This document shows, piece after piece, positions 34,792-43,647 of a stretch of 51,652 bases of DNA. The position numbers and the translations under genes are program-made. Source of the DNA: Bryobacterales bacterium. GTDB taxonomy: Bacteria > Acidobacteriota > Terriglobia > Bryobacterales > Bryobacteraceae. Position 1 is the first letter of the stretch, and the number at the start of each line of letters is the position of its first letter. The DNA lies in assembly GCA_016789785.1 (NCBI GenBank), contig JAEUQE010000031.1, positions 1 to 51,652 on the forward strand, given 5' to 3'. Under the pieces are notes generated by a model that saw only the letters and a list, made by a program, of their open reading frames with translations, searched no databases and was not told the origin of the DNA.

Positions 34792-35580
34792 TTACTCATC
34801 CTCATGGGATTCCTTGGGGCCGACTTTGAGATAGTGCACAATCGCCGCAAGAACACCGCCGAAAAATATCGTATTGCCAAGCCACTTCAATGGCCCTTTC
34901 CACAAACTCACCGTCCATGGGATTTTCGGGTTTCTCGGAAGGCCGTACTCCTCGGGCTTATCCGCGTACTTAAGTACATAGAGGACATTCGTCCCGCCCA
35001 CGCCTGGACCATCATAGACACCCGCTGACGCGAAGCCGTCCTCGCGCAATTCCTCAGCCCGTTTTTCAGCCAGAAACTTCAAGTCTGTGCGGCTGCCGAA
35101 CGTGAGGCAACTTGTCGGACATGCTTTGATGCATGCCGGCGAGAGGCCCACTGCCACCCGGTCCGAGCAGAGTGAACACTTATACACCTTCTGCGTCTTC
35201 GGGCTCAGGCGCGGCACGTCAAAGGGGCAGCCAGTAATGCAGTAGCCACAGCCGATACAATTGTCGTGGACGAAGTCAATGATGCCATTGTCCCGCTGGA
35301 CGATCGCGCCCGGCGCGGGGCAAGCCTTCAAACAGCCCGCGTCTGCGCAGTGCATGCACTGATACTTCGCCATTAGCCACGCGGGTCCCGCCGGCTTCTC
35401 CACTTCGTTGAACTTGATGAGATTCCAGAAATGCGGAGCAAGGTCCGGCATCGTCTGGTAAGTGTTCTGAAAGACTCCTTGCGTGAACTCCTGATCGTTC
35501 CACTCCTGGCACGCAACCTCGCACGCTTTACACCCGATGCACAGCGTCGTGTCAATCAGCTTCGCGACGGTTTGTGTCAT
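34792..35580 (-). CDS. fdnH: Formate dehydrogenase-N beta subunit, four [4Fe-4S] protein
   Basis: A 262-residue electron-transfer subunit. Four cysteine groups fit four [4Fe-4S] clusters: CIGCKACEVAC, CMHCADAGCLKACP, CIGCGYCITGCPF and CSLC with the later CIKACPTSC. The C-terminal transmembrane helix (LGNTIFFGGVLAAIVHYLKVG) anchors it to the membrane. It passes electrons from the molybdenum/tungsten subunit FdnG to the cytochrome FdnI. Its ATG overlaps the fdnG stop by four bases, so translation is coupled. Confidence 0.93.
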   Translation of the reverse strand: MTQTVAKLIDTTLCIGCKACEVACQEWNDQEFTQGVFQNTYQTMPDLAPHFWNLIKFNEVEKPAGPAWLMAKYQCMHCADAGCLKACPAPGAIVQRDNGIIDFVHDNCIGCGYCITGCPFDVPRLSPKTQKVYKCSLCSDRVAVGLSPACIKACPTSCLTFGSRTDLKFLAEKRAEELREDGFASAGVYDGPGVGGTNVLYVLKYADKPEEYGLPRNPKIPWTVSLWKGPLKWLGNTIFFGGVLAAIVHYLKVGPKESHEDE

Positions 35581-38500
35581 GCCTTCTCCAGACTTACCAG
35601 GAATCCCTTGTATTCCGGAGTTCCGGAATTCGGATCAAACACCGACGGAGTCAGGTTGTTCACCAGCGGGCCGCGTACTCGGCCAACGAATCCCCAGTGT
35701 ATCGGGATGCCGATCTGATAAATCGTCTTGCCGTCGACCTTGAGAGGGCGAATACGCTTAGTTACCAGAGCCGGACCTTCGACATGGCCGCGCGCCGATC
35801 GCACCCGGACCAAATCTCCTCCTTTGATGCCCTTTTCCCGGGCCAACTCCTCCGGCACCTCCACGAAGAAGTTACTTTGCAGCTCGCTCCCCGATGTAAG
35901 GTGCTTCGTCCAGTAATGGAAATGCTCTGTCAGTCGATAAGTGATCGCGACATATGGAAAGTCTTTGGCCTCGCCCATGCGGTCCAGATCGCTGTGAAAC
36001 ACCGGCGCCAGTGGATTGCTCGACACTTTCCGGTGCAGCGGGTTCTGAACGGGTGATTCGGCAGGCTCATAATGTTCCGGGAACGGCCCCTCCACCAAGT
36101 CGGCCGCGTAGAGTTTCGCAACACCCTCCGGGAGCATGATAAACGCTCCGAAGTCCCCGGGCTTGGCGTCACCTTTGTAGTCAGGCGTGTCGCCCAGCCA
36201 GCGGCTGCCATCCCAACGCAAAGGCGCGCGGCGAGGATCCCAACCGTTTCCTTCCGCATCCGCCGAAGCGCGGTTATACAGGATCCGCCGGTTCGCAGGC
36301 CATGCCCACGCCCAGTTGGGAAACAGTCCCAATCCGGTTGGGTCTTCCTGGCCCCGGCGCATCATCTGATTTCCCGCCTCGGTCCACGATCCGGAGTAAA
36401 TCCAGTTTCCACAAATCGTGGATCCGTCGTCCTTCAATTCACCAAAACCATTCAATTGTTTGTTCGAAGTGAGGTCGCGCCCATTTACTTCGCGCGCAAT
36501 TTCGTCCAACGCCGGGGCGCCGGGATTGGCATAATCCCACCCCATCTCGATGAGTGGCCTGGCAGCCTTGCCACCTTCCTTGTGGTACAGGTTCTTGATA
36601 TCGAGAAACAGACGGCTCATGATTTCCTGATCCGTCTTCGCATCACCCGGCGGAGGTAGCGCCGCCCGCTTCCATTGCAGCCATCGGGACGAGTTCACGA
36701 AGGCGCCGTCTTTTTCGGCAAAACATGCCGCCGGCAGAAGAAAACACTCCGTCTGAATTTGAGACGGATCCGTGTAAGTGGGATAGTATTTCTCGCCAAG
36801 CGTTTTCGCATTCCAGAACGACGCAGTCTCCGTTTCGAAATTCTCCACCACGATCATCCACTTCAGCTTGGCCAGCGCCGCGAGCATCTTTGGAGTGTTC
36901 GGGCCATTCGCCACCGGATTCATTCCGAACGAAATAAATCCCTCCAACTTGCCCTGGTACATCCGGTCGAAGAAGTAACCCCAACCCCAGTTCTCGCTTT
37001 CTCCGGCCTTCGGAAGGTTGCTGTATCCGAACCCATTCTCCCTGGTGGCGTTCTTTCCGTAATAGGCCTTGAGCAGACTGACGGCGAACTTCGGAGTATT
37101 GCCCCAGTAATTCAGAGAGTCCGGACGCAGAGGCTTCGGAGTATTAGCCTTCAGATAGTCATCCAGGGTCGCATGATTCGATCGTGGAATCTTCAGATAA
37201 CCAGGCAGGGTGTTCCATGCGCCCATATCCGTCGAGCCCTGGATATTCGCATGCCCGCGCTGTGCGTTCACTCCGCCACCGGGCATGCCGATGTTCCCCA
37301 ATAACAACTGCACCATCGCCGCGGTGTGGATCAATTGTACGGCGTGGCTGTGCTGCGTCCATCCAAGCGCGTACAGGATGGTTCCCGCCCGGTCCACCTT
37401 GCCCGTCGACGTAATGATCGCGGCGGCACGCAGAAACTCCTCTTTCGTGCATCCGGAAATGTTCGCCACCGCCTCCGGTGTGTATCTCGCATAATGCTTG
37501 CGCATCAGTTGGAATACACAGCGCGGGTGATTGAGCGTGGGATCCACCTTCGCATAGCCGCTTGCGTCCGTATCATACTGCCACGTCGACCGGTCGTAAT
37601 TCTTCTTCGCCGCATCCCAGCCGGAGAAATGTCCGTCCGCGAAGTCAAACCCTTCTTTCACTAAGAACGGAGCGTTCGTATGCAGCTTGACATACTCGTC
37701 CAGCCATAACTTGTTCTCGAGGATGTGGTGAATCAATCCCCCAAGAAAAGCAATATCCGTCCCGGAGCGCATCGGTACATAGCAGTCCGACACGGCCGCG
37801 GTACGGCTGAACCGCGGATCGATGCAAACCAGCTTCGCCTTGCGGCGGCGCCTCGCCTCCATCACAAAGCGAAACCCGACTGGATGGTTTTCGGCCGGAT
37901 TCCCGCCCATCACCAGGATGACGTCCGCATTGGAGACATCCGTCCAGCCGTTGGTCATGGCTCCCCGGCCGAAAGTGGCGGCCAAACTGGCCACCGTGGG
38001 GCCGTGTCAAAGCCGGCTTTGATTCTCGTAGCTCAATATCCCAAGGCCGAAGCGAAACTTACTCAGCAGGTAGTTGATCTCGTTAGTGTCCGTGCAGCCT
38101 CCGATCATCGCCACGGATGGCAAACGGTTCACCGTGCGGCCTTGCTCGTCCTTTTCTTCGAATGTGCGGTCGCGGGTATCCTTGATGCGGCGCGCCGTCT
38201 TCTCAAACGCCTCATCCCACGAGATCGTCTTCCACTCCGCGGCGCCGGGTGCACGGTACAGCGGCCGTGTCAAACGGCGGTCATTCACCACAAATTCCTT
38301 GAGCGAAATGCCCTTTGAACAGAGTGTCCCGCGATTCACGGGGCTTTCCGGGTCGCCCTCAATATGGACCACGGTGGGCTGTACGTTGCGAGCCTTGTCA
38401 CCCAGCGTGTGAATGATCACTGAGCAGCCGACGGCACAGTAAGGGCAGACGGAATTCGTTTGCGTCGTGCGCGAGATCTTCAACTCGCGCACAGCGGCAC

Positions 38501-38585
38501 GCGCGGGTTCAAGCGAAAACCCGTACGCCGTAACCGTCAGCGCCGCCGACTTCACAAAATGACGCCGGGAGGAGTGATCCGTCAT
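35577..38585 (-). CDS. fdnG: Formate dehydrogenase-N alpha subunit, selenocysteine-containing
   Basis: A Tat-exported molybdopterin enzyme oxidising formate to CO2. Read through the TGA at 38007-38009 it has 1002 residues, close to the usual 1015. ATG 38585 starts a twin-arginine signal (MTDHSSRRHFVKSAALTVTA). The [4Fe-4S] motif is C47PYC50AVGC54. The in-frame TGA is residue 193, in NQSRL-TGA-HGPTVASLA, matching the Sec of E. coli FdnG (196), which reads VU-HGPTVASLA. The rest continues through MGGNPAENHPVGFRF and GFISFGMNPVANGP to a MopB-type C-terminal domain with VRVRSARGHVEG. A SECIS-like hairpin follows the TGA. A gene caller without Sec support would split it into two genes. The operon fdnG-H-I-fdhE suggests formate respiration to quinone. 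Confidence 0.95.
37977..37995 (-). promoter_or_regulatory. Bacterial SECIS-like hairpin of fdnG
   Basis: After the TGA, GGTGGCC-AGTTT-GGCCGCC forms a seven base-pair stem (one G-U pair) with a five-base loop that starts 18 bases after the TGA and has G second. The flanking TGACACGGCCC matches the E. coli fdhF/fdnG context. This is strong support for selenocysteine insertion here. Confidence 0.8.
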
Positions 38586-38648
38586 GGTGTTTGATGTCAC
38601 GTATCGCCGATCCTTTACCAATTGGTCCGTTTTATCACAAGCGACCAG

Positions 38649-38706
38649 TGTAGCGTGCCGAGCCGGCGGTCCAGCCCCCCGGCGGCGCAGAACGGCCTAC
38701 GCTACA
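38649..38706. repeat. Imperfect palindrome with TGTAGCGT/ACGCTACA ends (possible dispersed element)
   Basis: Perfect eight-base inverted ends TGTAGCGT and ACGCTACA enclose a GC-rich interior with further pairing (GCCG/CGGC with a two-base bulge, and GCCGG/CCGGC). It spans the rraA stop codon and the region before fdnG. No T-run follows. It resembles a REP or MITE-like element or a transcript-end hairpin; only a genome search can decide. Confidence 0.5.
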
Positions 38707-39406
38707 GCACCCCGTATTTACGGAACACATCGCGGAGATAGCCGCCGGCCAGAAGTTCGGCGCGAGTGGAGTCCTCCCGCCTCACCTTATCCGCTGCCAG
38801 TTCGATCACCTCTTTCGTGATCGCGGACGGAATCACCACAACACCGTCGTAATCCGCGAACACGAGGTCGCCGGGATGGACCAGGACCTCCCCGCACTCG
38901 ACAGGCACGTTATAGGCGGTCACCAAACCTCGGCCCATTGAGTCCACTGGCTTGATGCCCGCGGCGAACACCGGAAAGCCGAGCTCTTCGATCTTGCCGA
39001 CATCGCGAATCAACCCGTCGACAACGGCCCCGCGCGCTCCGCGAGCCTTCGCAGCCGTGGACAACAACTCACCCCACGGAGCATTCCGTTGCGACTTCTG
39101 CGTGCCTATGACGGCGGCTTCCCCGGGCAACAGACTATCGATCGCCTCGATCTCCATTCCGTAAGGATCATCAACGATGTGATAGACGTCGGAGCATGCG
39201 ATGGTGCGTGCCCATCCCGCAAACTTGCACCGCTTGTGGGCGGGACGGAGATACTCGCGCATCGCCTGCTGGCGCACACCGAGTTGATCCAGCGAATCCG
39301 ACACCACGGCGGTATAAAGGTGCTGTTCAACGAATTCGCAGAGTGTGGTGTCCCACTTTGTTTTGTAGCCGTCTTCCGGCGATCCGATAGCGCTCACTGA
39401 TTGCAT
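38702..39406 (-). CDS. RraA-like / HMG aldolase-family protein
   Basis: A 234-residue protein of the RraA family (formerly menaquinone methyltransferase-like), whose true members are 4-hydroxy-4-methyl-2-oxoglutarate/oxaloacetate aldolases, or RNase E inhibitors. The hallmark GELLSTAAKARGARGAVVDGLIRDVGKIEELGFPVF, with Arg-Asp metal-site residues, is present, followed by VHPGDLVFADYDGVVVIP. A GAGGGG box five bases before the ATG supports the start at 39406. The adjacent IclR regulator, divergent by about 680 bases, suggests catabolite control, and the aldolase activity would fit aromatic or sugar acid breakdown. The exact substrate is unknown. Confidence 0.82.
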   Translation of the reverse strand: MQSVSAIGSPEDGYKTKWDTTLCEFVEQHLYTAVVSDSLDQLGVRQQAMREYLRPAHKRCKFAGWARTIACSDVYHIVDDPYGMEIEAIDSLLPGEAAVIGTQKSQRNAPWGELLSTAAKARGARGAVVDGLIRDVGKIEELGFPVFAAGIKPVDSMGRGLVTAYNVPVECGEVLVHPGDLVFADYDGVVVIPSAITKEVIELAADKVRREDSTRAELLAGGYLRDVFRKYGVL

Positions 39407-40085
39407 CGTTTCCCCTCAACTCCTTGACCCTGACTTCGTGGTCCGGCCCCATGGGTACCGGTAAGCATCCATCAACCTGTCCGTCAACTACTTCACCAAG
39501 TCACACACGAACATCGGGCCGGATGGGAAGTTCCGCACAACAAGAGTAATGCACCACCGCGCACGCGCCACTTTGAGCGCACCCGGCCGCACATCGTCCA
39601 CACGGCTAACCATCAATCAACTGCGAAAATCCCCATCTCGGCGTTTGTGTGCGCCGTCCGCGATACGGAAGTTCACCGCCTCCGCAACGCGCCGCTAACC
39701 ATCATAGTCTGCCGGGCGACATCAGCACCTCGGCGTTTGTGAACTCAGTCCTGTGCGCCCGCAAAGGCGCAATCCGCACCGAAACAAATCACACGATTCG
39801 TGTTTGGAAGACCACCACTGCCTTGGGCGAGCCAGACAGTGGCGCGATACCGCGCAGACCCAACATGCCCTGGTACCAGACTCCAGAGCCTCGAAATCGA
39901 TGTCTGCCGCGCAAATAATCATCCACAACATGCGCGAAGATAGCCTCAGAGTACGGGCGCTTCGGCGAATGGGTCAAGCGGACTGTGGGTTTCCCGTTCA
40001 GTATTGTGGACATTAGCGCTGGAATATTGCCTGCCGGCTGGACGTTAGTCCAGAATGCTGGAAGGGGTGTTCCTCAGGAGAGACT
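39407..40085. other. Long intergenic region between rraA-like and iclR-like genes with imperfect direct repeat
   Basis: These 679 bases carry no gene that I can defend. Two imperfect copies of a unit of about 90 bases are seen: GCTAACCATCA at 39605 and 39694, and TCGGCGTTTGTG at 39638 and 39730, with TGTGCGCC after each. The region lies between divergent genes, so promoters and operators for both are expected here. AGGAGA before the IclR ATG is a good ribosome binding site. The repeats could be operators or the remains of a duplicated or decayed sequence. Confidence 0.4.
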
Positions 40086-40850
40086 ATGCCAAGCGTTCAG
40101 AATGCGTCGTCCGTGGAGCGGGCGCTGGCGATCCTGGAGTGTCTGGACAGCACCCGGCGCGGGCTGAACATCTCCGAGATCAGCCGGAAGCTCAGCATTC
40201 CGAAGAGTTCCGCGCACGTGATCATGGTGACTCTGGAGAGGCTCGGCTACGTGCAGAAGCGCGGTGAATCGTTGCACTATACCTTGGGTCTGAAGGCTTA
40301 CGGTCTCGGACTCGGCATGGTCAAGAGTCTGTCGATTTCGGAAGCAGCGTTACCTCACATGCGCGCGTTGTCCAATCAGTTGCATCTGCCTTCGCATCTC
40401 GCAGTGCCCGATGGGGACCAGGGGGTCTACATTCAGAAGGTCGAGACACCGGGCCTCATCAAGCTCGATACTTATATCGGGCGGCGCATGGATCTCCACT
40501 GTACTGGAGTGGGCAAGGTCATTCTGGCCTTTGGGCCGCAGGAACTTTATGAGCGGCTGGTTGCCAAGCAGGTGTACATCAGGTACACACGCAATACCAT
40601 CACCTCGCCAAGGCTGCTGCAACGTGAGATCGCGAAGGTGCGGAAGGCTGGCTACGCGGTTGACGATGAGGAGGAGGAACTGGCGGTACGGTGCGTGGCG
40701 GTGCCTGTGTTACAGAGCGGACGCTTCTCGGCGGCGCTCTCCGTAACAGGAACCACCGCGCAGATTCCGCTGCCTGCCATAGAAGAACTCGCTGCCGATC
40801 TGCGCACCGCGGCGGCGGCAATGGCAGCGGCGGTGTCGGCCTCGCGCTGA
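40086..40850 (+). CDS. IclR-family transcriptional regulator
   Basis: A 254-residue DNA-binding regulator. The winged helix-turn-helix covers about residues 5-65 (ASSVERALAILECLDSTRRG, NISEISRKLSIPKSSAHVIMVTLERLGYVQ). The effector domain follows (LRALSNQLHLPSHLAVPDGDQGVYIQKVE, MDLHCTGVGKVILAFGP, GYAVDDEEEELAVRCVAVPV). A ribosome binding site AGGAGA precedes the ATG. IclR proteins control catabolic operons in response to a small acid; the RraA-like aldolase gene is the nearest divergent candidate target, which is inference. The next gene, a VCBS protein, is convergent and only three bases away. Confidence 0.92.
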   Translation: MPSVQNASSVERALAILECLDSTRRGLNISEISRKLSIPKSSAHVIMVTLERLGYVQKRGESLHYTLGLKAYGLGLGMVKSLSISEAALPHMRALSNQLHLPSHLAVPDGDQGVYIQKVETPGLIKLDTYIGRRMDLHCTGVGKVILAFGPQELYERLVAKQVYIRYTRNTITSPRLLQREIAKVRKAGYAVDDEEEELAVRCVAVPVLQSGRFSAALSVTGTTAQIPLPAIEELAADLRTAAAAMAAAVSASR

Positions 40851-40853
40851 CCT

Positions 40854-42062
40854 TCACCGCTTGCGTGTGCCGTTGTTCAGCCACACATCCACCCGCGGCG
40901 CCTCCCACGTGTAGGGCTTGCCCAGGACGTCGAGGTCGCCATCACCATCAAGGTCCGCCAACCGGCCTTCGTGCCAGCCATGCCCTGTCGTGAACACCGT
41001 GGTACGAAACGCGCCCTTGCCATCGCCATAAAGAATCCACGACTTCGCACCTGGGTGATCAACGCCGGGTTTATTCGTCCACTTGGCCATCTCCGCCGCA
41101 AAGATGTCGAGCTTGCCGTCGCCGTTCACGTCGCCGATGTCGAGCGTGTGGCCGTGCACCATCTCCTGGTCGAGCAAGTCGCGTCCCTGCCAGCACGACT
41201 CCTCCAGAGGATTGCCTTTGCACTCATAGAACATCAACGGACCGCTGCCGTCACCCGGTGCAATCACGATCTGCGCAGATTTCGCCTTCGTGAAGCGGCC
41301 CGCGCGAATCCTTCCGCCGATCCGGCCAACTCGAATAGGACGAAACTTCCCACTTCCCTCGAATTTGAACCAGTAGTTCCCGGCGAGCAGATCGAGCTTG
41401 CCATCGTTGTCGACATCGAACGCATCCAGGCCCTCGGGATACTGTGCCGCACTGGCGACTCCGTGTCCCGCGTCTCCCGAGAACAGGATCTTCGCGGTCC
41501 ACGGCTGCGTCGCCTTCGGATTCTTCGGAATGTCCGCAATGAGAATCGACTTGGCCTTCTGGTTCCAATACACAAGTTGCGGCTTGCCTGTTCCCTTGAG
41601 GTCCGCGAAGAGTTGGTCGTGATGCTGCTTCGGCCCGCCGTCCTTGATCACATACCGTCGCCAAGGAACCGCCGGGTCGAATTGCGGCGCCGGATTCTCC
41701 CACCACCACATCCGTGAGCCCTGCGAATCGTGGCCGAAGACAATATCGGCATCGCCGTCGCCATCAATGTCGTGCGCGGCGCCACCCGCCTCCAAGGTGA
41801 GGAACTCGCGCTCGATCACATATTGCGTCCAACCGTCGCGTTCCCTGCGAAACAACGCGAGCGCCGGAGCCTTTACGCGAAAGCTCACGATGAAATCCTG
41901 CGAGCCGTTCCCATCGACGTCCACCACCAGCACGCCGGTCTGTTGGTTCGAGCCCGCGGGCACTGGCAGTCCGCCGCGCGTGGACGAGAGATGCTTCCAG
42001 CGAACATCGGCAGCTTGTGCCGCGCTGGCCGCAAACAACAGCACCCACGTTACGGCTCGCAT
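40854..42062 (-). CDS. Exported VCBS/FG-GAP repeat protein (second copy)
   Basis: A 402-residue secreted propeller protein from ATG 42062, with ribosome binding site AAGGAGG and signal peptide MRAVTWVLLFAASAAQAA. Calcium-binding-like loops are VVDVDGNGSQDFIV, DIDGDGDADIVFGH, DVDNDGKLDLLAGNYW, DVNGDGKLDIFAAE and DLDGDGDLDVLGKPY. Its blades resemble those of the protein at 7520-8683 (ENPA, NYWFK). It starts 13 bases after the DUF1501 stop, so it is the third gene of the PSD1-DUF1501 operon. This co-occurrence supports a shared but unknown surface function. Confidence 0.83.
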   Translation of the reverse strand: MRAVTWVLLFAASAAQAADVRWKHLSSTRGGLPVPAGSNQQTGVLVVDVDGNGSQDFIVSFRVKAPALALFRRERDGWTQYVIEREFLTLEAGGAAHDIDGDGDADIVFGHDSQGSRMWWWENPAPQFDPAVPWRRYVIKDGGPKQHHDQLFADLKGTGKPQLVYWNQKAKSILIADIPKNPKATQPWTAKILFSGDAGHGVASAAQYPEGLDAFDVDNDGKLDLLAGNYWFKFEGSGKFRPIRVGRIGGRIRAGRFTKAKSAQIVIAPGDGSGPLMFYECKGNPLEESCWQGRDLLDQEMVHGHTLDIGDVNGDGKLDIFAAEMAKWTNKPGVDHPGAKSWILYGDGKGAFRTTVFTTGHGWHEGRLADLDGDGDLDVLGKPYTWEAPRVDVWLNNGTRKR

Positions 42063-42075
42063 GGGGGCCTCCTTG

Positions 42076-43647
42076 CTATGCAAGAATCGCTTTCACAGCA
42101 GCCGCGCGCTCCACGCCGGTGAGACGGACATCCAGCCCTTGATACTTGTGGCTGAAGCGCTCGTGCTCAATGCCAAAGAGATGCAGAATCGTCGCCTGGA
42201 AGTCGCGGACGTGCACTGGGTCGCGAACAATGTTGTAGCTGAACTCATCGGTTTCGCCGTGCACCACACCGCCTTTGATACCGCCGCCGGCCATCCACAG
42301 GCTGAAACATCGCGGATGATGATCGCGGCCATAATCGGTTTCCGTGAGTTTGCCTTGGGAATAAATGGTGCGGCCGAACTCGCCCGCAACAATCACCAGC
42401 GTGTCTTCGAGCATGCCGCGTTGCTTCAGATCCTGAACCAGCGCCCAACATGGCTGGTCGATCTCCTTGCACTGGCTCGGGAGAACTTCGGGCAGCAGAC
42501 CGTGCACATCCCATCCGCGATGGTAGACCTGCACGAATCGCACTCCGCGTTCCGTAAGGCGCCGCGCCATCAGACAGCTTTGCGCGAAGGAACCCGCGGT
42601 CCTCGCTTCGGGGCCATACATCTTCCATGTGGATTCGGGTTCCTTGCTCAGATCCGTGAGTTCAGGCACGGAAGTCTGCATGCGGAACGCCATCTCGTAT
42701 TGCGCGATCCGGGTTTTCGTTTCCGGATCGCCGAGTTTCTGAAACGTCAACTCATTCATCTTGCCCAGCGCATCCAGCATGCCTCTTCGAACGTTTGCTG
42801 GAACGCCATCGGGATTGTTGATGAACAGCACGGGGTCACCCGAACTTCGCAGGCTCACACCGGAGTACTCGCCCGAGAGAAAGCCCGCACTCCACAGGCG
42901 CGCCGAGATCGCCTGAACATTGGCGCGCGGATGATTGTGTTTGGCCTGCAGCACAACGAAAGCCGGCAGATCCTGATTCATGCTCCCCAATCCGTAGCTC
43001 AGCCACGACCCAATGCAAGGGCGGCCCGCAATCATGAACCCAGTCTGGAAAAACGTGATGGCTGGCTCATGATTGATCGCCTCGGTGTGCATGCTGCGAA
43101 TGATGGCGATGTCATCGGCCATGCTGCCGATCTTGGGGAGCAACTCCGAGATCCATGCGCCCGATTTGCCATATTGAGAGAACTTGAAAACCGAAGGTGC
43201 GATCGGAAACCGGCTCTGGCCGCTGGTCATTGTCGTCAGGCGCTGCCCCTGACGAATCGAGTCCGGAAGATCTTTGTTGAACCATTCCTTCATCTGCGGC
43301 TTGTAGTCGTAGGTTTCCATCTGCGGCGGCGCCCCCACCAAATGAAGGTAGATGCACCGCTTGGCCTTTGGCGCGAAGTGAGGCAGTCCCGCCAGAGCGC
43401 CGCCCTCACGGCCCGCGGCCTGCGCATCTTCCCCAAGCAGCGACGCGAGCGCGAGCGCGCCGATCCCTTGCGCGCCCCTCGCAAAAAGCCTGCGCCGCGA
43501 TTCTTCCTGTCCCATTGATGCCGCTACACCATCCAGAGGATGCTTGCCGGGCGCAAGGCGGCGGCACGACTCGGCATCCAGCCTGCGCGCATCCGGCGAA
43601 TAGTGGCCCTCTTCGTCCGGGCGGAGCATCTTGTTCGAGTGGCTCAT
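42076..43647 (-). CDS. DUF1501 family exported protein (second copy)
   Basis: A 523-residue relative of the protein at 16143-17579, with the same motifs AKRCIYLHLVGAPPQMETYDYKP, MHTEAINHEPAITFFQTGF, IVAGEFGRTIYSQGKLTETDYG and RDHHPRCFSLWMAGGG. It differs in an N-terminal extension of about 45 residues before the twin-arginine-like signal (MGQEESRRRLFARGAQGIGALALA). ATG 43647 overlaps the PSD1 stop by four bases (ATGA), but a start at the internal Met45 would give a more usual Tat signal. The operon order PSD1-DUF1501-VCBS mirrors the first cluster without its TonB receptor. Confidence 0.87.
   Translation of the reverse strand: MSHSNKMLRPDEEGHYSPDARRLDAESCRRLAPGKHPLDGVAASMGQEESRRRLFARGAQGIGALALASLLGEDAQAAGREGGALAGLPHFAPKAKRCIYLHLVGAPPQMETYDYKPQMKEWFNKDLPDSIRQGQRLTTMTSGQSRFPIAPSVFKFSQYGKSGAWISELLPKIGSMADDIAIIRSMHTEAINHEPAITFFQTGFMIAGRPCIGSWLSYGLGSMNQDLPAFVVLQAKHNHPRANVQAISARLWSAGFLSGEYSGVSLRSSGDPVLFINNPDGVPANVRRGMLDALGKMNELTFQKLGDPETKTRIAQYEMAFRMQTSVPELTDLSKEPESTWKMYGPEARTAGSFAQSCLMARRLTERGVRFVQVYHRGWDVHGLLPEVLPSQCKEIDQPCWALVQDLKQRGMLEDTLVIVAGEFGRTIYSQGKLTETDYGRDHHPRCFSLWMAGGGIKGGVVHGETDEFSYNIVRDPVHVRDFQATILHLFGIEHERFSHKYQGLDVRLTGVERAAAVKAILA

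Noticed and set aside
35577..38585. Reading fdnG as two separate genes or as a pseudogene broken by a stop
   Set aside because: The TGA is in the known selenocysteine position, the flanking residues match FdnG, and a SECIS-like hairpin follows.
39789..40013. A 74-codon minus-strand frame in the rraA-iclR intergenic region
   Set aside because: No ribosome binding site, no domain pattern and it lies in repeat-bearing intergenic DNA.
41644..43518. Open frame of 624 codons on the plus strand opposite VCBS and DUF1501 genes
   Set aside because: It spans two unrelated real minus-strand genes and ends inside one; a shadow frame.
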